From Trichopria drosophilae (lineage: Eukaryota; Arthropoda; Insecta; Hymenoptera; Diapriidae): DNA of 64,000 bases. The position numbers were made by a program, and so were the translations under genes. This document shows positions 1-10,400 of the stretch, piece by piece. Location: NCBI GenBank assembly GCA_030407085.1, contig CM059583.1:21736001-21800000 (forward strand), given 5' to 3'. Within the stretch, counting starts at the first letter, position 1. Each line of letters opens with the position of its first letter. Below the pieces are notes generated by a model. That model was not told the origin of the DNA and did no database searches. It saw only the letters and a list, made by a program, of their open reading frames with translations.

Positions 1-345
1 TTTTTTTATTTTTGGCAGTTTAAGTTGCAAAATATTAGTTTGGAATATTCAACCTTCTCAAAAAGGAGCATGTTGTACAAGGATAGATGACACATGTATT
101 TTACTGAAATATCTCTTATTATATATCGTAACAAAAACGTGAGAATTACGTCTTGTCATATAAGTCAGAGTCGATTATGGTACGATTTTTGCTCCAGAAT
201 CCAAATATGCGGGGAGGGCTGCATTCGGGTTTTTGCGGTTGATGACGATCCGATTAGGATTGATCAACAACTGGAGAATAAGGCAGCGCAAGACATCGCG
301 CGATGCTTCCGGTGACTTGGTTTCGGTCGTATTGGCAGAAACTGT

Positions 346-825
346 ATGGGGTCGGATAGTACCTGGTGCTTCAAGTGTGGGAAGGTGGGCTACAGAGCCG
401 CTACCTGCACTGTCGCCTCTCTTTGTTTTCTCTGCCCCGCCAACAAGAATCACATCTCGGGTACAGACGTTCCGCGACGTCCTTGCTGCCAAGCACTGAC
501 GCTTATTGTCCAATGTAACAACAATATGAGGAGAGTCGCTCATGACATGCTGACCCAGATCTATGCCGAAGAGTACATTGATGTGGCCATAATCAGTGAG
601 CAATACCGCCGCAGGGATAAGGCTCAAGGTGGTATGAGGACTCACTGGGTACAGCAATCTGGATTCCGAACCTTCGAAAATGTCGCGGGCCATGGATCTG
701 AAGATGTTTTCGTCTGGGTGAGGAGTGGCGGCGAGAATTATGTCAACTGTTACTTTACCCCAAACGAAACCATAGTCTCCTTTCACACCAAACTCAATGG
801 GTTGGAGGACGATCTGAAATTATAA
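346..825 (+). pseudogene. LINE ORF1 zinc knuckle joined to ORF2 endonuclease start
   Basis: One open frame of 159 codons spans what are normally two ORFs. Residues about 8-21 read CFKCGKVGYRAATC, a CCHC knuckle in which the His is replaced by Tyr, and are followed by a second Cys pair in LCFLCPANKNH. From about residue 55 the endonuclease begins with the conserved NNNMRRVAHDMLTQIYAEEY, DVAIISEQYRRRDK and, near the end, NCYFTPNETIVSFHTKL. In intact R1-type elements ORF1 and ORF2 are in different frames, so the fusion reflects indels. Non-functional. Confidence 0.8.
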
Positions 826-1675
826 TCATGGGAAGGCCGGTCGTCAGTGGCAGGGGCTTCAATGCGAAAGCACTCGAATCGGGGGTCGGAGAGCCCGGAT
901 TCAAGGGGAAACCGGGTTCTGGACTCGGCTTAGTGATAATTAACACCGGTCGGAACTCATCTTTAGGAGACTACGGTATAGGGAGACTATCATTGATGCC
1001 TCCCTGTCCTTGGAAGGTCTGTCTCGGTACGTACATGACTGGCGAGTGATTGAGTACATCACCTTCCGCGTTCCTGATGTAACTGACCCAGTCATACTTA
1101 ACGATACGAATCGCCCCCCCCCCCCGCCCCTCTTGTGGAACATGAACAAGATAAATCGAGTGAAGCTTTCCCTTGCCATCGAACGCGGTCGACCGGCTTT
1201 GGAACGGATTCCAGATCAGAAAACCGCTTCGCAAAAGGCCGAGGCCATCATATATATGTATATCACGAAACGCCTCATCCATCGTGCCTGTAATGAGGCG
1301 GTGTCGAAGAAGATACCCATAGTCAAAGACTCTGCTTACTGGTGGACGAGCGATATCGCCGAGCTTCGGCGCGAATGCAAGAAGCTTCGCCGACGAGAGC
1401 TGCGAGCTAGCAGAAATGAAGGCGGGGGTGCCCTCGAGCAGGTGAACTATATCAGAGCCAAGAGTGAGCTCCTACGGGCCATCAGGTCCAGTCAGCGTCA
1501 ATGTTGGGAAAAGTTGGGTAATCTAGATAATGATCCTTGGGGATTGGAGCATAAGATCGTGCCTCGCAATCTTGGCGTGTACTCAATGAGTGCGGACCAA
1601 CACGGTCGACCACATTGGGGATACATTCCCTTCACATCCTTTTTACAGGAGAGGAACTGGAAAGAGCGGTAGGTG
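826..1675 (+). pseudogene. LINE ORF2 fragment: endonuclease C-terminal part and linker to RT
   Basis: The endonuclease continues in a shifted frame. It has GRPVVSGRGFNAKALESG (in intact elements a G-D-F-N-A motif, here with Asp changed to Gly) and GLGLVIINTGRNSS, then a further frame with GLSRYVHDWRVIEYITF. A run of 13 C residues near 1112 encodes PPPPP and lies where the SDH catalytic motif is expected, so that motif is lost. From about 1320 the linker reads SAYWWTSDIAELRRECKKL and CWEKLGNLDNDPWGLEHKIV. The longest open piece is 1010-1672. Confidence 0.8.
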
Positions 1676-1925
1676 TGATGAAAAACAAAAGGGCACCGGG
1701 TTCGGATAGGCTCCCAACGGACGTGCTGAATGCAGTTGCTGAGGGGTACTCGGAGCTCTTGCTTAACATGTACAACGCGTACTAGAAAGCTGGTACCTTT
1801 CCTCCCCGCTGGAAGACAGGCCTTTTGACATGTTCAATACTGCTGGAAAGCTCTTCGAGATCCTACTGCGACCTCGCCAACAGATTTCTGCATTTAATTT
1901 GAGTGGCGGGTTCAGGCCACTTCCG
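1652..1925 (+). pseudogene. LINE reverse transcriptase, N-terminal blocks
   Basis: A third frame gives ELERAVGVMKNKRAPGSDRL, PTDVLNAVAEGYSELLLNMY, one in-frame TAG stop, then KAGTFPPRWKTG. Another shift gives the block with LDTAGKLFE (here NTAGKLFEILLRP). These are RT blocks 0-2 of R1-type elements. Conservation stops abruptly at about 1925, where unrelated sequence starts, and resumes near 2805. Confidence 0.8.
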
Positions 1926-2800
1926 AAACCAATCCGAGGACTGGGCTGGGAAGTTGTAAGGGCTTACTAAACCCCGTCATTCTCGCGAAGCAAGCTTGCC
2001 CGACAATGACTACCAGTCTTCTCCGGTGTTACACGTACACCGGTCTCCACTGGTCAGGGCGGAGTTATCTTCCGTAGCGAACCACTGCCCCCGTGAGTCC
2101 GTCACCAACCGACCCCGGGGCCCCCGGGCTACCGCGGTACCTTATCCCAGGTAGGTGTCTTTTTGTAGGTGCTTTTTTGGCGCGTGTACGCCAAAGGGTG
2201 CTCGACGACCCTGGTAATTTTTGAATTTCTAAGAGATTGATTTTGAAATTTTAATTTGAAACTCGAAGAGATTGACCAAAAATCAAAATTTCCGAGTTAG
2301 AAAAAAGTCGGCGTCTGTTTTGCTAAATGCCAGTTCGGCAAATTTGCGGAACTCCGCATTCTTTTCCTCCGTCTCTAACACTCTCGAGACGTCTCACTCT
2401 TTCGCTCCTATCTCTGTGACCACCATTGTTTGTAATCTCCGGAACGGCCCGTACAATGGGCATTCACAGAATGTGAAAGCTCGTCTCAACTGCCTCCATA
2501 CATTTGCATCCAGGGGTCTCCGACAGCCTTCTGGAGTACCAGAACTTGTTTATGCTCAATGGCCCGTCAGCAGGAACCATTCTCTCAGGCTAAGATTCAG
2601 CCAAGGCTACTCCCTGACTGCTGTGACTAAGGAAGCATAACCGTTTGTAACGGCTCCGTGGCTGCCCGCTTGCCATTCGGCCTACCATAATTTGATGACG
2701 TTTTTAGCCAATTGGGCACTCTTATCTTCCGCGTCGTCAACTTCCCCTGTGACCTCGCCAACACGGGGCCTTGGGGGCAGATGGCGGAACCGCTGACGGT
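1926..2800. other. Foreign segment interrupting the LINE
   Basis: This 0.87-kb segment separates RT blocks that are adjacent in intact elements. It starts with G+C-rich DNA rich in short C and G runs (about 2090-2130), passes through an AT-rich stretch (2220-2300) and then contains an open frame at 2272-2640 that I do not recognise. It could be the 5' untranslated part of another retroelement or a rearranged piece. No terminal repeats or target duplication could be seen. The exact borders are uncertain. Confidence 0.4.
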
Positions 2801-3670
2801 CAGTATATGCCTTCAGGATGGGGAGGTGAACGGTGGGAGAGATCTCTGAGGCCGTGACCGTTGCCAGAACCATGGAGAGTGGTAATCATTATTCGCGACC
2901 TGTCTGCCTGGCGACCGCCCTGGACGTGATGAACGCCTTTAACTCCGTGCGATAGACAAATGTACTCAAGGCACTGGGAAGACTCGAGGTGCCTCAGTAG
3001 ATTACTCGAATGTTTGAGAGCTATCTCGAGGACCGCTTCCTGGTTTACGGTACTCAAGGCTCGGTGCTGGGAACGGAAATATGGACATCTCATATGACGG
3101 CATCCTGCACCTAAACCTGCTTGAGGTCACTTCCCTGATCGCCTATGCTGACGATGTCCTGATCGTTATCATCGCAAGAGACATCGAGAATGATCAGCTG
3201 AGACTCGATCAGGTGATGCGCTGTGTGTCCCCCGTCAGGAGGAACATGGGCTCATGCTGGCTGCGGCGAAGACCGAGATCATGCTGCTTACAAAGAAGAG
3301 GATATACCCAATTCGATTGATGAGGGTTGGAGACATGGTGGTCCAGATAAAACATTTCATTAAGTAAGTAGTGGTTATGCTAGATAAACGCATGATGCTT
3401 TCTGGAGTTGAAGACTGGGCAGATGAGCTGGTGTTCGAAAAGTATCGGAAACGACACTAGCCGCAGTGCAGCGGAGGTGAGCCCTCCGCATTGTGAGCTC
3501 CTACCTGACGGCCTCTGAATCGCTGGTGTTGATAGTTTCGGGGGTTATTCTCATTGACCTATAAGCGCGGGAAAGAATGCTCGTCTACCAAAAGAGAGCA
3601 ACCCTCGGACGGGATAAGGCTGCGACAAGCGCGAGGGATGAAACCCTTCGCGTTTGGCAATCCCAGTCGG
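2801..3670 (+). pseudogene. LINE reverse transcriptase palm and C-terminal region
   Basis: After the interruption the RT resumes with YAFRMGR, a stop, and TVGEISEAVTVARTMESG. Then come ALDVMNAFNS (the first catalytic Asp block), FESYLEDRFLVYGTQGSVLG, and in another frame DISYDGILHL and SLIAYADDVLIVIIARDIE, with the catalytic YADD at 3144-3155. Then IRLMRVGDMVVQ is seen. The tail carries SYLTASESLVLIVSGVILID and a match to the R1 AREETLRxWQ motif (ARDETLRVWQSQ) near 3640. Several stops and frameshifts are present. The longest open piece is 3081-3320. Confidence 0.82.
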
Positions 3671-5940
3671 GTGAAACTTTTTTTCATATAAATTCACAAT
3701 AGTAAGTAAATAATATTTATAGTAAGTGTGCCGAAACTAAAAAGTAACTTATTTAATATGCATACTGCGCAATGCCACGTTCAAATAACGAAACATGATT
3801 TCGAATAGATGTTGATTGAGGGTTATCCAGTATATGTTTGCATTTACTTTAATTTGTGGTATAACCCTAACGCCCAGGGAATTTGTTACAGGGCGTGTTA
3901 GAAAAATCTGTTAGTATTGCTATGATTTTAAGATGACGTTGACTATTCTTCCTCGCAAAATAAGTATAAAATAATTACAATAAACAAAGCATCTTGAACG
4001 TGTCGTGAAAGTTACATATTCGTTACGTAAACGTATCTAATATCGATTAGATTCCGTTGCATTTTTTGTGGATGCTTATTCCTACTATAATTAAAGACTT
4101 ATTATCTATTCTATGTGTGCGCAGACATATTTTTTTGTAATGATTATGTGTTCTATTTGAAATGTGCGGGAGATAAGCATAGTAAAAATATTGAAATTGA
4201 GCGAAATATATAATAAATATTTGACATAATAAATGTGGAATTGTAATAACTTACATCTCTAATTTCTTGAAAGAAACTTGGGCACAGTTATTATAATGAA
4301 AGTTTGTTTTAAGAAATACAGGGATTGTATTGTTTTTACATTTCACATACAGTGAGAAGTAAGTAGTAAAATAATAAATTACAAGTAAAAGTAAAATATT
4401 ATCTTTGAACTTTATAAAATTACATTTCAAAAGTTGTCTGTATTTTCAATTCATGTTCTGGAAGTTATAATAGGGTTTACATTGTACGGTAAAAGAATAT
4501 TCTACGTAATATAATTCGTTATTAGCAGTACTTTATGCGAATAAAAGACAAGAAATTGAAGTTTAGTGACGCTTTGTCTTAAATACTGTGATCTCCACTT
4601 GGGAATAGTTGTCGTTGAGTTTATTGATATTACACTGAGATCTCAGCTATACATAAATATCGACCCTAATATATAAGTTTTTAAGAATTCTTCTGACTGT
4701 TTAAATGACTCATTTCAAATTTAGTATTGATTTTAAATATCGTAGGCGATTTCAAAACGAAATTTAGGCGTAATAAAAACAAATTGAACAATATCTTTTC
4801 ATAAATATTTATCATTATAAAAAGTAAAAACTAGAATAAATCACCAACTAGATAGTAGGTTAAGACACAGCCGTCGTTTTTAGTTTATGTTACTATCTAA
4901 ATAGTGACCTGGAGAAATTAAGTAGCTGAGCCTACTATTGAAATAGTACAACCAACTAAAAGACTATTCAGATGGTAAAACCAACTATTTCTTTTTTTCG
5001 ACCAAAAATTTCTGTTTCTATTCGCGTTCGAAATCCAAAAACATTTTCATTAATTTTTCAATATGAGCAAAATTCGTTAAAAAACATTGATTGCAAATGT
5101 TTCATGTGTTTTATTTGAAAGATGTAATTTTGGCTTTAGAATGTATTTAATTGAAAATCTGCCACAAGATGAAGAGCAGGATCGAAAAATATTCACTGAC
5201 ATTTGAGCTTTAAAAGAGATCCGTTACATAAATTAAATTAAATTGAAATTTTAAATGCGAATTTCTCGAAAACAACTATACTCATCGTTTTAGTTTTTTT
5301 TATAAAAAAATGTCCGTTTTATAGGCAAAAACGTTTTCTTTTCAGTGAAAAGTAAACTATTCCAACTTGCACTGTCTATTATTTTATGAAATAACCATTT
5401 TTTTAAATCCTTAAATCAACACTACTTTATACCATTACATAATTAAATCCATTGACATTTTTGTTCCATATTGTTGCCACCGCAAATCGCAAAAATACAA
5501 ACTTTTTGACATTCATTTTGTCAAATAAATGAAAAAATTATGAACTCTTGGGTGTTCATGGGTTAATATAGTATGGTAGAGTGGACTAGAATAATCACCT
5601 TCAATTTTAAAAATATTTTCAAATAAATTATTTCAGAAAACATGATCATTGGGCTAAAACCTTGCTATAAATAATTTATGGTTTCCGGTGCCATACTTGA
5701 GCTTCACTGTACTCAATCAATCCGATCAAATTATTATCATTAATTTTTCTATGCTTTAAAAAATGAATTTTCAATGAATTGTTGGGATTGTAAAATACTT
5801 CGTACAAAAATGATTTGCAAATAATGTTCCTTACTTTTTATAAGTACGATAAGTGTTTAATATTTATTTTTTTGAAATATTCAAATTTTAGAAAATTGCA
5901 CATATGCTATTAACACCACCTAACCGGTTAATGGGTTAAG
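3671..5940. other. AT-rich non-coding stretch
   Basis: No coding potential on either strand, no Dscam-like exon and no clear terminal repeats. Stops are dense in all frames. It lies between the LINE remnant and the first foldback element, presumably inside the last Dscam2 intron. Confidence 0.6.
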
Positions 5941-5946
5941 AAAAGA

Positions 5947-6200
5947 ACATTTTGTACCAAGGGCGCAATTATCGATCTTCGACGATTGTGAAGTTTGTCG
6001 CCCGAGCGAAGTGAGGGTAACAATCACTCGTCGGAAATCGATATTTCGCCCGTGACCAATTATGTATTTTTTGATCCGATTGACGTAGGACTTTCGCCCT
6101 AGACCGAGAAATCGAGTTTTACGGCAGGAGAGTAAAAAAATAGTTTTCAATCGTCGCACAATCGTCGAAGATCGATAATTGCGCCCTTGGCACATAATGT
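5947..6200. mobile_element. MITE with perfect 34-bp terminal inverted repeats
   Basis: Positions 5957-5990 and 6157-6190 are perfect reverse complements over 34 bases, beginning CCAAGGGCGCAATTATCGAT. Ten more outer bases on each side match imperfectly, giving about 254 bp overall. The interior is moderately G+C-rich and has no transposase. This is a short non-autonomous DNA element. No clear target duplication is visible. Confidence 0.85.
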
Positions 6201-6207
6201 ACTATTA

Positions 6208-7057
6208 CAGTGGGTAACAAAAAAAAAGTCGATTCTTGTTTATCTTAAAATTTTTATGTTTATGGAATCTTTGGGTCTGAGTGAACAAAAAAAGAGGTTA
6301 CAAACCTTTTTTCATTCGGTCAGTTACATGCAAATCGAGATAAAAGTGCGAAAAAATGGCTTTTTTAGCATTTTTTGAATTCTCATGTGTCAAAAATGCG
6401 ATGTGATATACATTTCTAGTAGGGCTTAAATGAAACCTTAAAACATGAACTTTTCGATGAAAAATTAAAAGATCACTATTAAAAGGGACTATAATTGCAG
6501 TTTTTGTACATTTTGAAAACTGGACGTTATAATTGTATATGTCGCAAATTTCAGAGGTAAATTTCGTGTTGTATTTTATATAAATGTTTCTCGAATACTA
6601 TAGCTTTAATGCAATAATACAAATAATGTGTTTGATGTTAATAAAACCATATCGTTCTTAATTTTTACCTGTATCAAAAAATAAATTTTAGATTTGAAAT
6701 CAGAGTCTTCGAAATCCCTTGGGTAATAAAATCATAAAGAAATTCGAGTAAATTACAAATATTTCGATCGCCATATTTGATCTGTTATTTTGAATTTTTA
6801 ATAGTGATTAACAACCTCAAAAATATCCGAGTAACAAGTTTTAAACGAGTTCAAGTAATATTTTTAATTTAGTCCGCCGTATTGTGTCCGCTATTTTGAA
6901 TTTCTTAAGTCTAACTTTCCATTCATTATCAGCAACTTCAAAAATAGCCATTTAAAAAAAGGGTTGTAACCTCGTTTTTTGTTCACTGAGACCAAAAGAT
7001 TCAATAAACATAAAAATTCTAAGATAAACAAGAATCGACTTTTTTTTTGTGACTCAG
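6208..7057. mobile_element. Foldback DNA element with about 115-bp inverted ends
   Basis: The left arm (6208-6325) and right arm (about 6940-7057) are near-identical in reverse complement over roughly 115 bp, sharing AGTCGATTCTTGTTTATCTT and GAGGTTACAA. The outer base pattern CAGTGGG with a TA in front of the left end resembles Tc1/mariner-type ends. The interior shows two degenerate copies of a motif like CAAAATGGCGGACACAATA on the minus strand, and no coding region. It lies almost back to back with the preceding MITE. Confidence 0.8.
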
Positions 7058-7306
7058 TTTTATCAGTGATATAATTTATTTTATTTTGCATTTACTTTTT
7101 TACATTTCTATTGTAATTGCTACCCTAAAAGGTGTCTTAATAGATCAGTAATCTCAACGACAACAATCCCAAGTGTAAGATTGTCATTTTTAAGTCTCTG
7201 AGCAGGAGTTACCAATTCGAGTTAGAAATGGGTAAAGTGACTGTCCCGTGATTTGTACTACGATATAGAGTGGCATGCATTTCGATAAGTAGATGTTTCT
7301 GGTTAC

Positions 7307-7461
7307 CTCTCGCAATTGAAGTGTATCGGCAGCCGATAATCGAGGATCGTGATAAACGAAGGTTTGAAGTGGCGCTGCAGAGTCGCAACGGCTATCTCCG
7401 CCTGCAGGCACGCTTTCCTTCAGCTGGAAAGTTGCATAGGGGTAGATGTCTTCGGAATATT
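7307..7461 (-). CDS. Dscam2: Dscam2 exon: second cytoplasmic exon
   Basis: 155 nt, phase 1 in and phase 0 out. Acceptor TGGATTGATTTCAG before AATATTCCGAAG, donor GTAACC after TTGCGAGAG. The junction gives [20 protein letters not shown], then [20 protein letters not shown] and [16 protein letters not shown]. The [11 protein letters not shown] motif is one of the best conserved tail motifs of insect Dscams (EDEICPYATFHL in Dscam1). A final exon must follow but was not found in the remaining 7.3 kb. If the donor is not used, the frame stays open for a further 39 residues before a stop at about 7190, giving a possible retained-intron end. Confidence 0.9.
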
Positions 7462-10400
7462 CTGAAATCAATCCAAGGGTACGCCCCTGCATTAATAGGA
7501 CGTCGATTATCGGGTACTACTATTCGTGAGCAGATATCTGAAGGATGAACCGATACTGAATAATTCATGAGTGCGATTACATCCAACTTTCTTTCACCGG
7601 TTCATATACGAAGGGTACTTTCCATATGATTTACACCTATAACAGTCTGATCAATTTTGGCTTTTATTACTGAAGTTTTCATCCATAAAAAATGTCGATT
7701 GGTTGCTTTAATTTTGAGAAAATTGCATTTTTAGAGGCCCTAAAATGAATGGTGGTTTTGGTTAATTACAGAAGCTTGATGCTGTAATCTACTAGGAAAA
7801 ATACTGTTTAATACATTGAAAACAGTATCATAAAAATAAAAAAAATAAAACGTTAAATTTTGTTAAGGTAGTTAGACCCCAGAATATGTTTGGGAAACAT
7901 ATGTATATATAATATCGTTTCCAAGAAATTAATTTTCATGTATTAATGATATTTTTGACGAGAGAAGGAATTACAGTTCTTAAAAAAAAATTTAAATCTG
8001 CAAAAAATTTGTTAAACAACTTTTATTAATGACTCAAAGATTCTTCTATTCGATAGTCATGAATTTTTTAAAAATAAATTGATTTTAATGAGTGATGGCT
8101 TATTTTTCGAGAAAAAGATTGTCTACAACTTTACCTTACGATTTTTAGAAATGTCTGAAGATAACGTTAAACATCTCTAAGTTTAGTGATCAGTTAAAAA
8201 ATGTGGAAAAATTTGTGCGATAAAGTTGTCGAGAATCTTTTTTCGAAAAAAGTAAGCTGTCATTTGTTAAAATCCATTCATTTTTTAAATTATTAATTGG
8301 CGATAAGAAGAAAGTTTAAGTTATTAGTAAAAATTCTTTAACAAATTATTCTTGTAGGTCTTTTTTTTAAGAATAATAATACTTTCTCCCCTAATCAATA
8401 TCATTATTAGTAAAATTAAAATTCTTGAAGACGTTATTAAGTATTTTTACAAATTTAAATATTTTCAATTTACCGTATCTTGACTTGATATAATGGAAAT
8501 GCTATGACAGTTTTAATAAACAAACTCTCGCTTAAGTTTACATCAAAAGTTGTATTACTGCAAATGTATTCCAGTAAATTGAATGTTGAAGTTTTCTTTC
8601 TATAGATGAAAAAAATTGGCAGGAAGCTTTCTAAAAAAATGAATGTTATTATTTAAACAAAATCATAACTGTTTTTCAATATTGTAATAGATTTATGATA
8701 TTAGATTTATTCCTTTAGATATATAGTGGATACATGATATATCTCAGAACTTTTTCCTAACTATTTATCAAAATGATTTCTAGAAACCTTGTTTGAAAAT
8801 GGAAGCTCAGTTTACTCTTTTTCCAAAATTGTTTTACATGACAGAAAACTACATGAAGTTCTAGAGTAATTTCGATTTTTATTTCCATACAGCATTTCTT
8901 AAATTATTTCACATGGAAAGAAATATTTTCTGTAGAAGTTACGAAATATTCTGAAGTTAAGCATGTCGGAAATGTCGACAACTATTACTGAACAACCACG
9001 AAAGATTATGGAACATTTCCGGAGAAAATTACCGAACTATAACGAAAATTAATGGTTTCTAAAAAAGTTCGGCAATCCTTTCAAAATGGCCAGTCTAAAT
9101 TCTCAACATTTTCCAATATACTCTTCATAACATTTCGGTAATTTTCACAGACAATATTTATTGCTTAGAAATATTTCTTACTGTATTTTATTATACTACA
9201 ATATTTTAAAACCGGCGTAAACTGTACCATATTTTATTACATTTATATTTTTCATACTCTCAAAAATGTGCACGTTATTCAGTACTCTTTTATACTAGTT
9301 ATGTTGAAGGCTGGTTCACGGAAAAAGCTATTTCTGAAAAGATTAATGCCAAATTTTTTCAAAACGTATATAATAATAAAAAGTTTCTAGTGTTTAAAAC
9401 ACAATAAAAATACTTGGTTGCGATTTTGGTCATGGTAGCGATCTTAAAGGCATGCTTAGCTGAGATTATAATATTTACAATATGCGAATACAAGCTTTCA
9501 ATCAAGTAGAAAAAAATTACAATTACTTATTGGACACGTACAATATATTAAAATAATACTTTAAACTTTATAGGAAGCGTGTACTTGGTACATAATATTA
9601 TTATTTTATATGTACCAAAGTATCAGCAAACACGAATGGTCGTTCTAAAGCGAGATTGATGTTACGAACAGAATTTCAACTTTATATTATTGAAGTTTTG
9701 AAAACGTTTTAAAATCGTCATTAATGTTCAAAGATAAGAATATAAATGAAACATTTTTAGAACGAAATCAAATTATTAAAATAAATGATCTGCCTGCGTA
9801 AACGAATAAGTATATGCTGACAAATTTTTGTATTAAAATAAAACCGACGTTGTGTATGTAAGTTAAATTAAGCAGATATTTGCAAATACAAAAGAATATT
9901 AAAATTAATTATTTTCATTTACGCTCTTATAACAAACTTGAAAATTATAGATTCATACCATTTATAATTCGAAAATATTTGCAATAATACTTTTGCTGTA
10001 ATCTTAGTTTACAATTACCGCTCTCTGTGCTTATTTCTTGCAAATGTTATTCTTGAAAATGCTACATAGTACTTTTTAAATAAACTATATTTAAATCTAC
10101 CCTTTTTCTTTCATCACGTCGATGAAATTCTCACATTTTCGCTTGATTAAATAAAACTAGTTTCTAACGGAGTTTAATATTTGATACCCAAAACCGTTTA
10201 ATAGCAACTATTGAAGGAGAAAAAAACTTTCATGAGACGAGCATCTTTGTCCAGGATGATGGCACTTAAAAATTTAACTTGTACCACAAGACGAACTTGT
10301 GTGGTAAATATTTTGAATATTTTAAATTTTGTTCGTGTTTTTCCAATGCGATAACTTACCTTCTTCAGGTATATTTTGCATAATATTAGTGTTAAAGGGG

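Larger units (their letters stand above)
205..3670 (+). mobile_element. Degenerate R1-clade non-LTR retrotransposon (LINE) remnant
   Basis: Pieces of one LINE appear in the expected order on the plus strand. They are a zinc knuckle from ORF1, an AP-endonuclease, the endonuclease-RT linker, the start of the reverse transcriptase, then (after an interruption) the RT palm with YADDV and the downstream region. Reading frame changes several times and stops occur within conserved blocks, so it is dead. The linker block WWTSDIAELRRECKKLRRRE and NDPWGLEHKIV are hallmarks of R1-clade ORF2. It lies antisense to Dscam2, 3' of its last visible exon, probably inside the final intron. Ends are approximate. 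Confidence 0.85.

Noticed and set aside
2272..2640. 122-codon plus-strand open frame as a gene
   Set aside because: It lies inside the DNA interrupting a dead LINE and has no domain signature and no splice or promoter context.
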